Shown in pieces: positions 15,151-22,233 of a stretch of DNA of 29,454 nt (position 1 is the stretch's first letter; the number at the start of each line of letters is the position of its first letter). Under the pieces are notes generated by a model. It was not told where the DNA came from and did no database searches. It saw only the letters and a program-made list of their open reading frames with translations. The stretch lies in the IMG/VR virus record IMGVR_UViG_3300018428_000119, positions 1-29,454 of that record; one strand, written 5' to 3'. Both the position numbers and the translations under genes were made by a program. Origin of the DNA: a virus.

Positions 15151-16401
15151 ATGGCTTATAAGTTTTCACCGTACTTAAAAACAAATGATAGTTATTATGG
15201 TCCGAAAGGCAATTTAGGATCATACGAGCATGCCAACAGATTATTTGTTGATAATAATCTAGAGTTTGCGCCAAAAGTAGCATTTCTTTATCATGTTGCT
15301 TTTGTGTTAAATCCTGCTGCTAAGGCAATGTTACCAGGCTTTATGGCAGCTAGTGGTTTAGGTATAAATGAGATCGGCTTACTTGTAAAAAATATTTCAC
15401 TGCCAAAGTTTACACCCCAGGTAGAAACATTAAATAGGTATAATCAAAAGAAAAATATACAAACAAAAATAGTGTATGATCCTGTAACTGTTCAACTGCA
15501 TGACGATAAAAAAAGTTTGACTACAGCATTACTACAAGCATATTACAAATATTATTTTGTGGACGGAAATTATGGTGCTCGTCCAAGCGGTTATAACCCT
15601 GATAACGTCTATGCTTCTGGTTTAGCTAGGTATGGGTTAGACGCACGTATACCGCAAAAGCACTTCTTTAGAGAAATACACGTTAGTCAGTTATCAAGAG
15701 GAAACTATACAAGATACACACTAGTGAACCCAATATTATCTAAATTTGATCATGATGACTTGGACTATTCAGAAGGTGCAAAAGCTTTAGCAAATAGTAT
15801 AACAATACAGTACGAAGCAGTGTTTACAGAAACAGGACAGATTAAAGAAGATGGAGGCGAACCAGACGGATTTACACAATCACGTTATGACCATCAACCT
15901 AGTACATTATCATTTACTAACGTAGATAAAGATTTTAACAATGTAGAACTAGCTAACACATTTGATTTACAAGATGCAGCATTACAAAACAAGCAATTTG
16001 AAAATGAATTTAAAAATAGAACACTGCAACAGCAGCAAAGAAAAGAACAAAGTAATCTTACTTTCTCTAAATTGAGAAGGAATAATTTTAATACTAATAA
16101 TTTTACTGAAAGAGATAATGCACTAACCAGCGGGTTAGAGGAGTTTTCTTTTCCTAAAGTAGATAACAATCAAGAATCTACTATATCTTTACAGCAGAGA
16201 ACAAAACAAATTGTAAACACGTCTAAGACAGAACTATTAAATAATCCAGCAGCTTTAGAAAGCGCTAGACGAGTTTTATTTAGGCAGCAGTATCAAGCAG
16301 AAGGCGGCACAGGGAATTTAGCAGCAGCAGATGCAGAATATGCAGCACGTAGTACAAATGCAAGTTTCTTAGCAAGCCTTGATAGTAAATTAGGAATATA
16401 A
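15151..16401 (+). CDS. Tail-tube paralogue, structural protein
   Basis: I take ATG 15151 (MAYKFSPYL), not the in-frame ATG at 15118, which lies inside the gp19 terminator and before the late promoter. The protein then has 416 residues. Residues about 80-140 repeat the gp19 pattern: KNISLPKFTPQVETLNRYNQ, then KIVYDPVTVQLHDD, then a helix with two aromatic pairs. This suggests a tube-fold domain. The C-terminal third is Asn/Gln-rich helix. T4 gp54 is a known gp19 paralogue that starts the tube on the baseplate, so a tube-initiating or tube-terminating role is possible, but I cannot decide. The start codon appears leaderless. Confidence 0.7.
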   Translation: MAYKFSPYLKTNDSYYGPKGNLGSYEHANRLFVDNNLEFAPKVAFLYHVAFVLNPAAKAMLPGFMAASGLGINEIGLLVKNISLPKFTPQVETLNRYNQKKNIQTKIVYDPVTVQLHDDKKSLTTALLQAYYKYYFVDGNYGARPSGYNPDNVYASGLARYGLDARIPQKHFFREIHVSQLSRGNYTRYTLVNPILSKFDHDDLDYSEGAKALANSITIQYEAVFTETGQIKEDGGEPDGFTQSRYDHQPSTLSFTNVDKDFNNVELANTFDLQDAALQNKQFENEFKNRTLQQQQRKEQSNLTFSKLRRNNFNTNNFTERDNALTSGLEEFSFPKVDNNQESTISLQQRTKQIVNTSKTELLNNPAALESARRVLFRQQYQAEGGTGNLAAADAEYAARSTNASFLASLDSKLGI

Positions 16402-16782
16402 ATGCGTACCAACAGTAGTTTACCTATAGATTCAACTTCAAACAAATCTAACGATAAAAAAGTGAATCAATTTTTTGACACTTACTTTACTAAAAAATTA
16501 GAATTTTCAACTAACGAAATAGTAGCAGTAAGAGGATTTTTTGAAAAACGTAGATTTAGTAAACCAGCAGCTGATGCTGTAAGTTTAGTTTTACTACAAC
16601 AAGCAAAAATAGACAATGTAAAAGTTTTCAGTTTATTAGACACTATGAAAGCTTATTCGACAAATCAACTTTCTGAACTTGTAACTGAAGTTTTAAATCA
16701 TAATAGATTAAACACAAGCATACTCGGAACAAAGAAAGTAAATAGGCAAAGCACAGTTGAAAATAGAAATGTAATTTTCTAA
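16402..16782 (+). CDS. Helical protein, probably virion-associated
   Basis: A 126-residue protein starting immediately after the tube paralogue stop and overlapping the gp4 start (TAATG), so it is tightly coupled to both. Predicted helices dominate: EIVAVRGFFEKRRF, then PAADAVSLVLLQQAKIDNVK, then VFSLLDTMKAY and SELVTEVLNHNR. It has no Cys, no signal peptide and no membrane span. I do not recognise a T4 counterpart. The location between tail and head-completion genes suggests a structural or assembly role. Confidence 0.6.
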   Translation: MRTNSSLPIDSTSNKSNDKKVNQFFDTYFTKKLEFSTNEIVAVRGFFEKRRFSKPAADAVSLVLLQQAKIDNVKVFSLLDTMKAYSTNQLSELVTEVLNHNRLNTSILGTKKVNRQSTVENRNVIF

Positions 16783-17222
16783 TGCCAAAGTTTGCACAAG
16801 GAAAGTACAATGTAAAAAATCCCAAAAAGTATATGGGTAATAAACTACCTTTATACAGAAGTAGTTGGGAGTTTGCATTTATGCGCTTTTGTGATGAAAA
16901 TCCAAACGTCACTGAATGGGCTAGTGAACCATTAAGGATTCCTTACAAACATCCTTTGACCAATAAAAAAACAACATATGTGCCTGATTTTTTACTACGT
17001 TACAAAGATAGTACTGGTCAAAGTAAAGTCGAACTTGTTGAGATAAAGCCAAAAAATCAAACACTAAAAGAAAGTGCCAAACGTAGTCAACGTAATGCAA
17101 CACAATGGGTAATCAATCAAGCAAAATGGCAAGCAGCTTCTGTTTGGTGTTCGCAAAACGGAATAGTGTTTAGAATTATTAACGAAGACGACATCTTCCA
17201 CCAAGGAAAACGTCGTAAATAA
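16782..17222 (+). CDS. 4: Head completion nuclease-like protein gp4
   Basis: T4 gp4 (also called gp50) completes the filled head before tail joining and has a TnsA-like endonuclease fold. This 146-residue protein (T4: 150) shows the PD-(D/E)xK layout: Glu30 in RSSWEF, Pro68-Asp69 in VPDF, and Glu87-x-Lys89 in VEIKPK. The basic ends (KGKYN-like start, GKRRK end) suit DNA binding. The ATG overlaps the previous stop. The start and the SSWEFAFMRFCDENP stretch are typical of the family. Confidence 0.92.
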   Translation: MPKFAQGKYNVKNPKKYMGNKLPLYRSSWEFAFMRFCDENPNVTEWASEPLRIPYKHPLTNKKTTYVPDFLLRYKDSTGQSKVELVEIKPKNQTLKESAKRSQRNATQWVINQAKWQAASVWCSQNGIVFRIINEDDIFHQGKRRK

Positions 17223-17230
17223 AACACTAA

Positions 17231-17238
17231 TATAAATA
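17231..17238 (+). promoter_or_regulatory. T4-type late promoter (TATAAATA) for gp16
   Basis: Exact consensus, 22 bases before the gp16 start. AGGAAC serves as ribosome-binding site. Confidence 0.85.
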
Positions 17239-17260
17239 GTAGTATATAATAGGAACTACT

Positions 17261-17767
17261 ATGACTAAAAAATTAGAAGAACTTTTTGATATTCCTGGCA
17301 ATAAAGATTTTATTGACGAAGAAAAAGTACAAGAAGCACAAGAAGAAAATATAAAAAGCTATGAGAAGAAGCTTGCTAAAGCAGAAGAAGTTGAATCTGT
17401 TGCAGATCAAGTAGACAAAATATCAAGTGCTTTACCAAGAGTATCTGGGTTAGGTGCACAATCAGACAAAGAACTTAATGACATCGCTGAACGTGCATTA
17501 GACAGCTACGAGCAGCTTATGGACTTAGGTATGAACGCAGAACTTAGATATAGTGGTAGAATTTTCGAAGTCGCGGGCACAATGTTAAAAACAGGACTAG
17601 ATGCCAAAGTTGCAAAATTAGATAAAAAAGTGAAAATGATAGATTTGCAATTACGCAAACAAAAATTAGATCAATCTTCTAGCGAGCCTGCTGATACAGT
17701 GAATGGAGATGACTTAGTAATTGATCGCAATGCACTGCTTGATACATTAAAGAAAATAGATAAATAG
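17261..17767 (+). CDS. 16: Terminase small subunit gp16
   Basis: Recognises phage DNA and stimulates the gp17 packaging motor. The 168-residue length is close to T4 gp16 (164). It begins MTKKLEELFDIPG, the usual family opening. It has a long helical middle with coiled-coil character (ELNDIAERALDSYEQLMDLG near 73-92; AKVAKLDKKVKMIDLQLRKQ near 118-137), matching the oligomerising core of gp16, and an acidic tail. Three genes separate it from gp17, which is unlike T4, where 16 and 17 are adjacent. Confidence 0.9.
   Translation: MTKKLEELFDIPGNKDFIDEEKVQEAQEENIKSYEKKLAKAEEVESVADQVDKISSALPRVSGLGAQSDKELNDIAERALDSYEQLMDLGMNAELRYSGRIFEVAGTMLKTGLDAKVAKLDKKVKMIDLQLRKQKLDQSSSEPADTVNGDDLVIDRNALLDTLKKIDK
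17759..17766 (+). promoter_or_regulatory. Late-type box (GATAAATA) overlapping gp16 stop
   Basis: The box includes the last gp16 codons and the first bases of its stop. It lies 18 bases before the next ATG, with a TAGGAG site between, so it could start a late transcript for the genes up to gp17. Confidence 0.65.
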
Positions 17768-17784
17768 TTTTATAGGAGTCTATC

Positions 17785-18348
17785 ATGAGAACTTTTTCTG
17801 ATTTTTTGACTGAGTCAACTAAAACATATAAATTTATTATCCGTCTAGCAGGAGAAATGCCAGAAGGATTCAAAGACGATTTAGAAAGAAGTTTAGACAA
17901 ATTTAAACTTTTAAATCTTTCTGCAGGCAAAACTACACCAATACAAGCAAAGCCTTTAGATTTTCCGCAACTTACAAATTGCGAAGTTAATCATTTTGAA
18001 GCAGAAGTGCAATATCCAACTACACCTTACGTGCTAGAAAGATATCTAGTAGATTGTTGCGGTGTAGGACATAGTCACATCATTGTGCGTGGAGAAGGCG
18101 ATCCTATTGAAGAACAACAAACTGATGAGCCCGAAGACACAGCTCCATATGAAGCAGTGTTAACACAAGAAGATTTAGGCGGCGAAAGTGCACAAGAATC
18201 TGTAGGTTCTAACAGAGTGATGGAACTTCTTAAAGAATTAGAAAAAGCAAGACAAGAAAGAGATCATGAACCAACAGCTGGCGTGCCTACCGGTGAATCA
18301 GAAGATATACCAGCTTCAGAAAATGCAAAAGCTGTTGTAGGGGGATAA
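17785..18348 (+). CDS. Conserved-looking structural or assembly protein
   Basis: A 187-residue protein. Residues 14-105 look like a compact alpha/beta domain: strand TYKFIIRLAGE, helix FKDDLERSLDKFK, strand EVNHFEAEVQYP, helix VLERYLVDCCG, strand HSHIIVRGEGD. This is a ferredoxin-like order. The remaining 80 residues are acidic and Gln/Ser rich with a short charged helix (ELLKELEKARQERD). No catalytic motif is visible. It begins MRTFSDFL, a start I associate with small head-related proteins of marine T4-like phages, but I cannot name the function. The stop is one base from the next ATG. Confidence 0.6.
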   Translation: MRTFSDFLTESTKTYKFIIRLAGEMPEGFKDDLERSLDKFKLLNLSAGKTTPIQAKPLDFPQLTNCEVNHFEAEVQYPTTPYVLERYLVDCCGVGHSHIIVRGEGDPIEEQQTDEPEDTAPYEAVLTQEDLGGESAQESVGSNRVMELLKELEKARQERDHEPTAGVPTGESEDIPASENAKAVVGG

Positions 18349-18349
18349 A

Positions 18350-20287
18350 ATGACTATAGATATTAGGCAGTATCTTAACAAATTTACACAAATTGTTAAC
18401 GAAGCTAATGATAACACAATTGTGATTACAGGCGGCAAACCAGAAGGTTTACTTTTAAAAAGTGACTTAAAATATAGTAAACGTATACTGCAAAATACAC
18501 ATAATGCAGCAGTAAATGCTATGAATGCTGCTAAAGAATATTGGCCTGAAAATATAAAATCTACAGAGGATTTTAACTACCCTATGATTAGATTTACACA
18601 GCTTTTTTTAGACATTCTAAATGCTACTATTGCAAATGCACAATCAGCGAATGATATAGATACAGTAAAAAATTTACAAAAATCTAATGATACAATTCTT
18701 ACAGTAGCCGAAACTGGTGTCATACCTAATGATGACATGCCTGAAGAATTAAATACTCAATTTTCCTATCTATTAGGTGACGACTATCAAAATTTACCAT
18801 CAGATGAATTAAAAGATAGAGTAGAAGATCAACTTCGCTTATATGACTTGCCAAGTTTAGCTGGCACAGAACCGACTGAACAAATGGAAAGTGATAAAGA
18901 ACTTTTAGAAAAATTAGCAGCATCTTTAAATGATCCTAACTTTGATGGATTAGACTGGAATGAAATAACAACTACTTTGGACGGAACTGAAGACAGTTCT
19001 ACTACTGATGATCCTTCACAAAGCCAAGAACCTGTTAGGATTGATCCTAACGATGCTGATCAAGAACCAGCAGATCAATCAGGTCCTGATCCTGAAGATG
19101 ATTTATACAGTGACGACGAGGGAGATTTTATTCCAGGAAGTACAAGTCCTGTAGATGATTTTGACGACGAAGATGAAGGATTTACAAATAGACCTGATGT
19201 ATTCGACACACCAGGACAAAGTAGCGAACCTAGCAAGCCAGCAGATCAATCAGGTCCTGATCCTGAAGATGATCTATATGGTAATGACGAAGGAGACTTT
19301 TCGCCAAGTAGTACAAGTCCTGTAGATGATTTTGACGACGAAGATGAAGGATTTACAAATAGACCTGATGTATTCGACACACCAAGTAGCAGTGATTCAG
19401 GATCCAACAAGCCAGCAGATCAGTCAGTACCCAGTTACGATGTAGATGCTGATCAAGACTTTTTAGGCGACCCCGAAGTAGGACCAATGGGCGGCACGGC
19501 TGGCACTGGCAGAGGTTCGGGTTCGAGCGAAGTATCAAGAAGAGCAGCAGATAGTTCAACTGGTACAGGGCGTGGTAGCGGCGCAGGCGAAGTATCAAGA
19601 AGAGCAGCAGATAGTTCAACTGGTACAGGGCGTGGTAGCGGCGCAGGCGAAGTATCAAGAAGAGCAGCAGATAGTTCAACTGGTACAGGCCGCGGCGACG
19701 GTAGTGGTGAAACAACAAGGCGTTCTAGTAAGAATCTTGAAGACTTTATGTGGCAAACAGAATTTGGTCTTGCTAATAATCCAGAAGCAAAAGAAGCTAT
19801 CAAAGAATTACAAACACTTTTAAATATTCCCGCTGATGGTGTTTATGGTCCTGCTACTGTACAGGCAGTTAAAGATTATCAAACAAAAAATGGATTAACA
19901 GCAGACGGAGATGCTGGATCCCAAACTATTTCACATATATTAGGTTTACAAGCAAGAAAATCAGACGAACGAGGCAAGAAAGACTACACTACTCGTGACA
20001 AGTCAAAAGTTACTACTTCGTCGCAGACTAACTGGGATGTCGAACGTGTAGTGGGTAATAAAGGCACTACTACAAATATAAATTTATCAAAACACAGAGA
20101 TAAAAGTCCTTATGTTATTTCTAAATTTAACGGCAGCAGAGGAAAAGTTGGTAAAATTTATGGCAATAGGAAAAACTTAGAAAAGTTTTTCCCAAATACT
20201 ACAATCTATCCTGCTAGCTCAAATGAAAGTAAAGATTTAAATGTAGAGACAATTGATATTTGGACAGAAATTAAAAAATTAGGGTAA
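18350..20287 (+). CDS. Repeat-rich protein with peptidoglycan-binding-like domain
   Basis: A 645-residue protein in three parts. The N-terminal about 220 residues are helical and unrecognised. Residues about 225-460 are low complexity: two copies of a 57-residue acidic unit (DPEDDLY...DDFDDEDEGFTNRPDVFDTP) and then three and a half copies of a 20-residue basic Gly/Ser unit (STGTGRGSGAGEVSRRAAD). Residues about 480-532 match the PG_binding_1 pattern: IKELQTLLNIPADGVYGPAT, VKDYQTKNGLTADGDAGSQT. The last 110 residues are basic. No catalytic lysin domain is visible, so a wall-binding virion protein is the simplest reading; a purely structural use of the domain is possible. The neighbours are packaging genes. 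Confidence 0.65.
   Translation: MTIDIRQYLNKFTQIVNEANDNTIVITGGKPEGLLLKSDLKYSKRILQNTHNAAVNAMNAAKEYWPENIKSTEDFNYPMIRFTQLFLDILNATIANAQSANDIDTVKNLQKSNDTILTVAETGVIPNDDMPEELNTQFSYLLGDDYQNLPSDELKDRVEDQLRLYDLPSLAGTEPTEQMESDKELLEKLAASLNDPNFDGLDWNEITTTLDGTEDSSTTDDPSQSQEPVRIDPNDADQEPADQSGPDPEDDLYSDDEGDFIPGSTSPVDDFDDEDEGFTNRPDVFDTPGQSSEPSKPADQSGPDPEDDLYGNDEGDFSPSSTSPVDDFDDEDEGFTNRPDVFDTPSSSDSGSNKPADQSVPSYDVDADQDFLGDPEVGPMGGTAGTGRGSGSSEVSRRAADSSTGTGRGSGAGEVSRRAADSSTGTGRGSGAGEVSRRAADSSTGTGRGDGSGETTRRSSKNLEDFMWQTEFGLANNPEAKEAIKELQTLLNIPADGVYGPATVQAVKDYQTKNGLTADGDAGSQTISHILGLQARKSDERGKKDYTTRDKSKVTTSSQTNWDVERVVGNKGTTTNINLSKHRDKSPYVISKFNGSRGKVGKIYGNRKNLEKFFPNTTIYPASSNESKDLNVETIDIWTEIKKLG
19067..19411 (+). repeat. 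Two 171-174-bp in-frame repeats
   Basis: Units begin at 19067 and 19238, and the start of a third is seen at 19412. A 75-base stretch ending in the codons for FDTP is identical between the two units. The flanking parts differ by substitutions, indicating recent duplication or gene conversion. Both are in frame. Confidence 0.85.
19501..19720 (+). repeat. 60-bp in-frame tandem repeats
   Basis: Units start at 19501, 19561, 19621 and 19681. The units at 19561 and 19621 are identical over all 60 bases. The first differs in its 5' half and the last is partial. Each encodes 20 residues rich in Gly, Ser, Thr and Arg. Confidence 0.92.
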
Positions 20288-20290
20288 ATA
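20283..20290 (+). promoter_or_regulatory. Weak late-type box (GGTAAATA)
   Basis: Six of eight bases match TATAAATA. It overlaps the stop of the repeat protein and lies 22 bases before the next ATG, which has an AAGGAAAG site. It could add late transcription for the small protein and gp17. Confidence 0.4.
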
Positions 20291-20312
20291 TAATACAACA
20301 AAGGAAAGACAA

Positions 20313-20627
20313 ATGTCTGATATGAAAGATCTTTTGCGTCAACTCTTTGCAATTGATAACAGTAAAAAAGAAGTAGAAACTTCATGCAACGCATGCGGAA
20401 ATGCACATGCTATTGACGAAGAGTGTCCTGTAGACGAAGGTTACGATAATGAACCTGACGTACAAATTAAAGAATATGATCCTAATGAATATGCCGGCGG
20501 CATAAACAAACCTAAGAAAGCATATAAAGCTGCACAACGTGGCGATAATGCAATGGCTGTAGAAGAATCTATCAACGAGCTAGAATCACGAATCCGAGCG
20601 GAGCTTACGGCACTATATAAAATATAG
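20313..20627 (+). CDS. Small protein with zinc-knuckle-like Cys/His cluster
   Basis: A 104-residue acidic protein placed directly before gp17. Residues about 25-40 contain C-x2-C-x3-H-x5-C (CNACGNAHAIDEEC), close to a zinc-knuckle arrangement, though the spacing is not a standard one. The second half has a short helix ending SINELESRIRAELTALYKI. Its stop codon lies one base before the gp17 ATG and gp17 has no clear Shine-Dalgarno, so translation of gp17 is probably coupled to it. No function is recognised. A packaging accessory is only an inference from position. Confidence 0.6.
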   Translation: MSDMKDLLRQLFAIDNSKKEVETSCNACGNAHAIDEECPVDEGYDNEPDVQIKEYDPNEYAGGINKPKKAYKAAQRGDNAMAVEESINELESRIRAELTALYKI

Positions 20628-20628
20628 T

Positions 20629-22206
20629 ATGTCTAGACCTTTAGATGGTGTGCTTGTTAAAAAGCCTCACCAACAACAAAAATATACAAAAGAACAAATA
20701 GCCCAGCTAATGCAGTGCATGGATCCCGAAACGGGCTATTTGTATTTTGCTAAAAATTTTGCACACATTCAACATCCAGTAAAAGGCAAGTTGCTATTTG
20801 ATCCTTACGAATATCAATTACGGTTAATGGATAGTTATCATAATCATCGTTTCAACATCAACATGATGCCGAGGCAGACGGGAAAGACTACTTGCGCTGC
20901 TATCTACCTAACTTGGTATGCAATGTTTACTCCTGATCAAACTATCCTAATTGCTGCACACAAGTATTCAGGTGCACAAGAAATTATGCAGCGAATACGT
21001 TATGTGTATGAACTGTGTCCTGATCATATTCGTGCTGGAGTTACAAGTTACAACAAAGGTTCTATAGAATTTGAAAATGGCAGTAGAATTGTAAGTCAAA
21101 CAACCACAGGTACTACAGGACGTGGTATGGCAATTTCGCTATTATATTGTGATGAGTTTGCATTTGTACAACCAAATATTGCAGATGAATTCTGGACTTC
21201 AATATCTCCTACTCTTGCTACAGGCGGCCGTGCTATCATTACAAGCACACCTAACTCAGACGAGGATACGTTTGCACAAATTTGGAAACAAGCAGAACAA
21301 AAGTTTGACGAATACGGAAATGAAAGTGATGTCGGAGTCAACGGATTTCACAGCTTTTTGGCTTATTGGGACGAGCATCCTGATCGTGACGAAGAATGGA
21401 GATCAGCAGAAATAGGACGTATTGGCGAAGAACGATTCAGACGAGAATATGGTTGTGAATTCTTAATCTTCGACGAAACACTAATTGATAGTATTTGGCT
21501 TGCTAATGCTCAGCCTGTTGACCCTATAATGAATATGGGGCAAGTGCGCTGGTACGATAAACTTAAGAAAAATGCTACTTATGCCGTAGCACTAGATCCC
21601 AGTATGGGCACAGGAGGTGACTACTCTGCTATACAAGTATTCGAACTACCTAGCTATACGCAGGTAGCAGAGTGGCGCCATAACACCACTCCTATTCCTA
21701 AACAAATTCAAATACTAAAAGATATTTGCACTTATATAAACGATCAAGTAGGCAGTAACAGTTTGTACTGGAGTGTAGAAAACAACGGAATAGGCGAAGC
21801 AGCACTTATTGTGATTGCAGATTACGGCGAAGAAACAATACCTGGATATTTTGTAAGTGAACCAATACGTAAAGGTCATGTTAGAAAATTCCGTAAAGGA
21901 TTTAACACAACTCACGGATCAAAAATAGGTGCATGTACAAGACTTAAGACAATGCTAGAAAATTCAAAAATGAAAGTGCGTAGTGCAGCATTACTTAGTG
22001 AACTAAAAGGTTATGTAGCTAGCGGTAACAGCTTCAAAGCAAAACCAGGCGAAACAGATGATTTAATAAGTTCTGTGCTCCTAATACTACGTATGATGGT
22101 TGTATTAAGGGATTGGGATCCAAGAGTATACGAAACTTTTACAATGGCTGAACATGAGGACGACTATGAGGCACCTATGCCTATATTTGTAAGTCGCAGT
22201 TATTGA
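20629..22206 (+). CDS. 17: Terminase large subunit gp17
   Basis: ATP-driven DNA packaging motor and headful nuclease (525 residues; T4 gp17: 610). ATPase domain: Walker A MPRQTGKTT at 80-88, Walker B LLYCDEF at 171-177 with Asp175 and Glu176, and coupling motif ITSTP at 204-208. Nuclease domain (RNase H fold): Asp323 in ALDPSMGTGGDYS, Glu384 in VENNG, and Asp477-Asp478 in ETDDLI, the three acidic positions of the family. All key residues are present, so it should be active. The start is one base after the previous stop. Confidence 0.97.
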   Translation: MSRPLDGVLVKKPHQQQKYTKEQIAQLMQCMDPETGYLYFAKNFAHIQHPVKGKLLFDPYEYQLRLMDSYHNHRFNINMMPRQTGKTTCAAIYLTWYAMFTPDQTILIAAHKYSGAQEIMQRIRYVYELCPDHIRAGVTSYNKGSIEFENGSRIVSQTTTGTTGRGMAISLLYCDEFAFVQPNIADEFWTSISPTLATGGRAIITSTPNSDEDTFAQIWKQAEQKFDEYGNESDVGVNGFHSFLAYWDEHPDRDEEWRSAEIGRIGEERFRREYGCEFLIFDETLIDSIWLANAQPVDPIMNMGQVRWYDKLKKNATYAVALDPSMGTGGDYSAIQVFELPSYTQVAEWRHNTTPIPKQIQILKDICTYINDQVGSNSLYWSVENNGIGEAALIVIADYGEETIPGYFVSEPIRKGHVRKFRKGFNTTHGSKIGACTRLKTMLENSKMKVRSAALLSELKGYVASGNSFKAKPGETDDLISSVLLILRMMVVLRDWDPRVYETFTMAEHEDDYEAPMPIFVSRSY

Positions 22207-22212
22207 TAAATA
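22205..22212 (+). promoter_or_regulatory. T4-type late promoter (GATAAATA)
   Basis: It overlaps the gp17 stop region and lies 21 bases before the ATG of the 1194-residue gene. A TAGGAT site is in the leader. Confidence 0.7.
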
Positions 22213-22233
22213 CTGCATACTTAGGATTTTTCA

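Noticed and set aside
16397-16404. TATAAATG as a late promoter for the 126-residue gene
   Set aside because: It overlaps the start codon, so it could not produce a message containing that ATG, and it mismatches at the last base.
18121-18140. CTGATGA resembling a hammerhead ribozyme core
   Set aside because: It is in coding sequence and no GAAA partner or flanking stems are present.
19501-19720. Possible CRISPR array
   Set aside because: The 60-bp units are directly adjacent with no spacers and are translated in frame.
19353-19803. Minus-strand ORFs with repeated Leu/Arg or Pro/Val blocks
   Set aside because: They are shadows of the in-frame 60-bp coding repeats and have no start signals.
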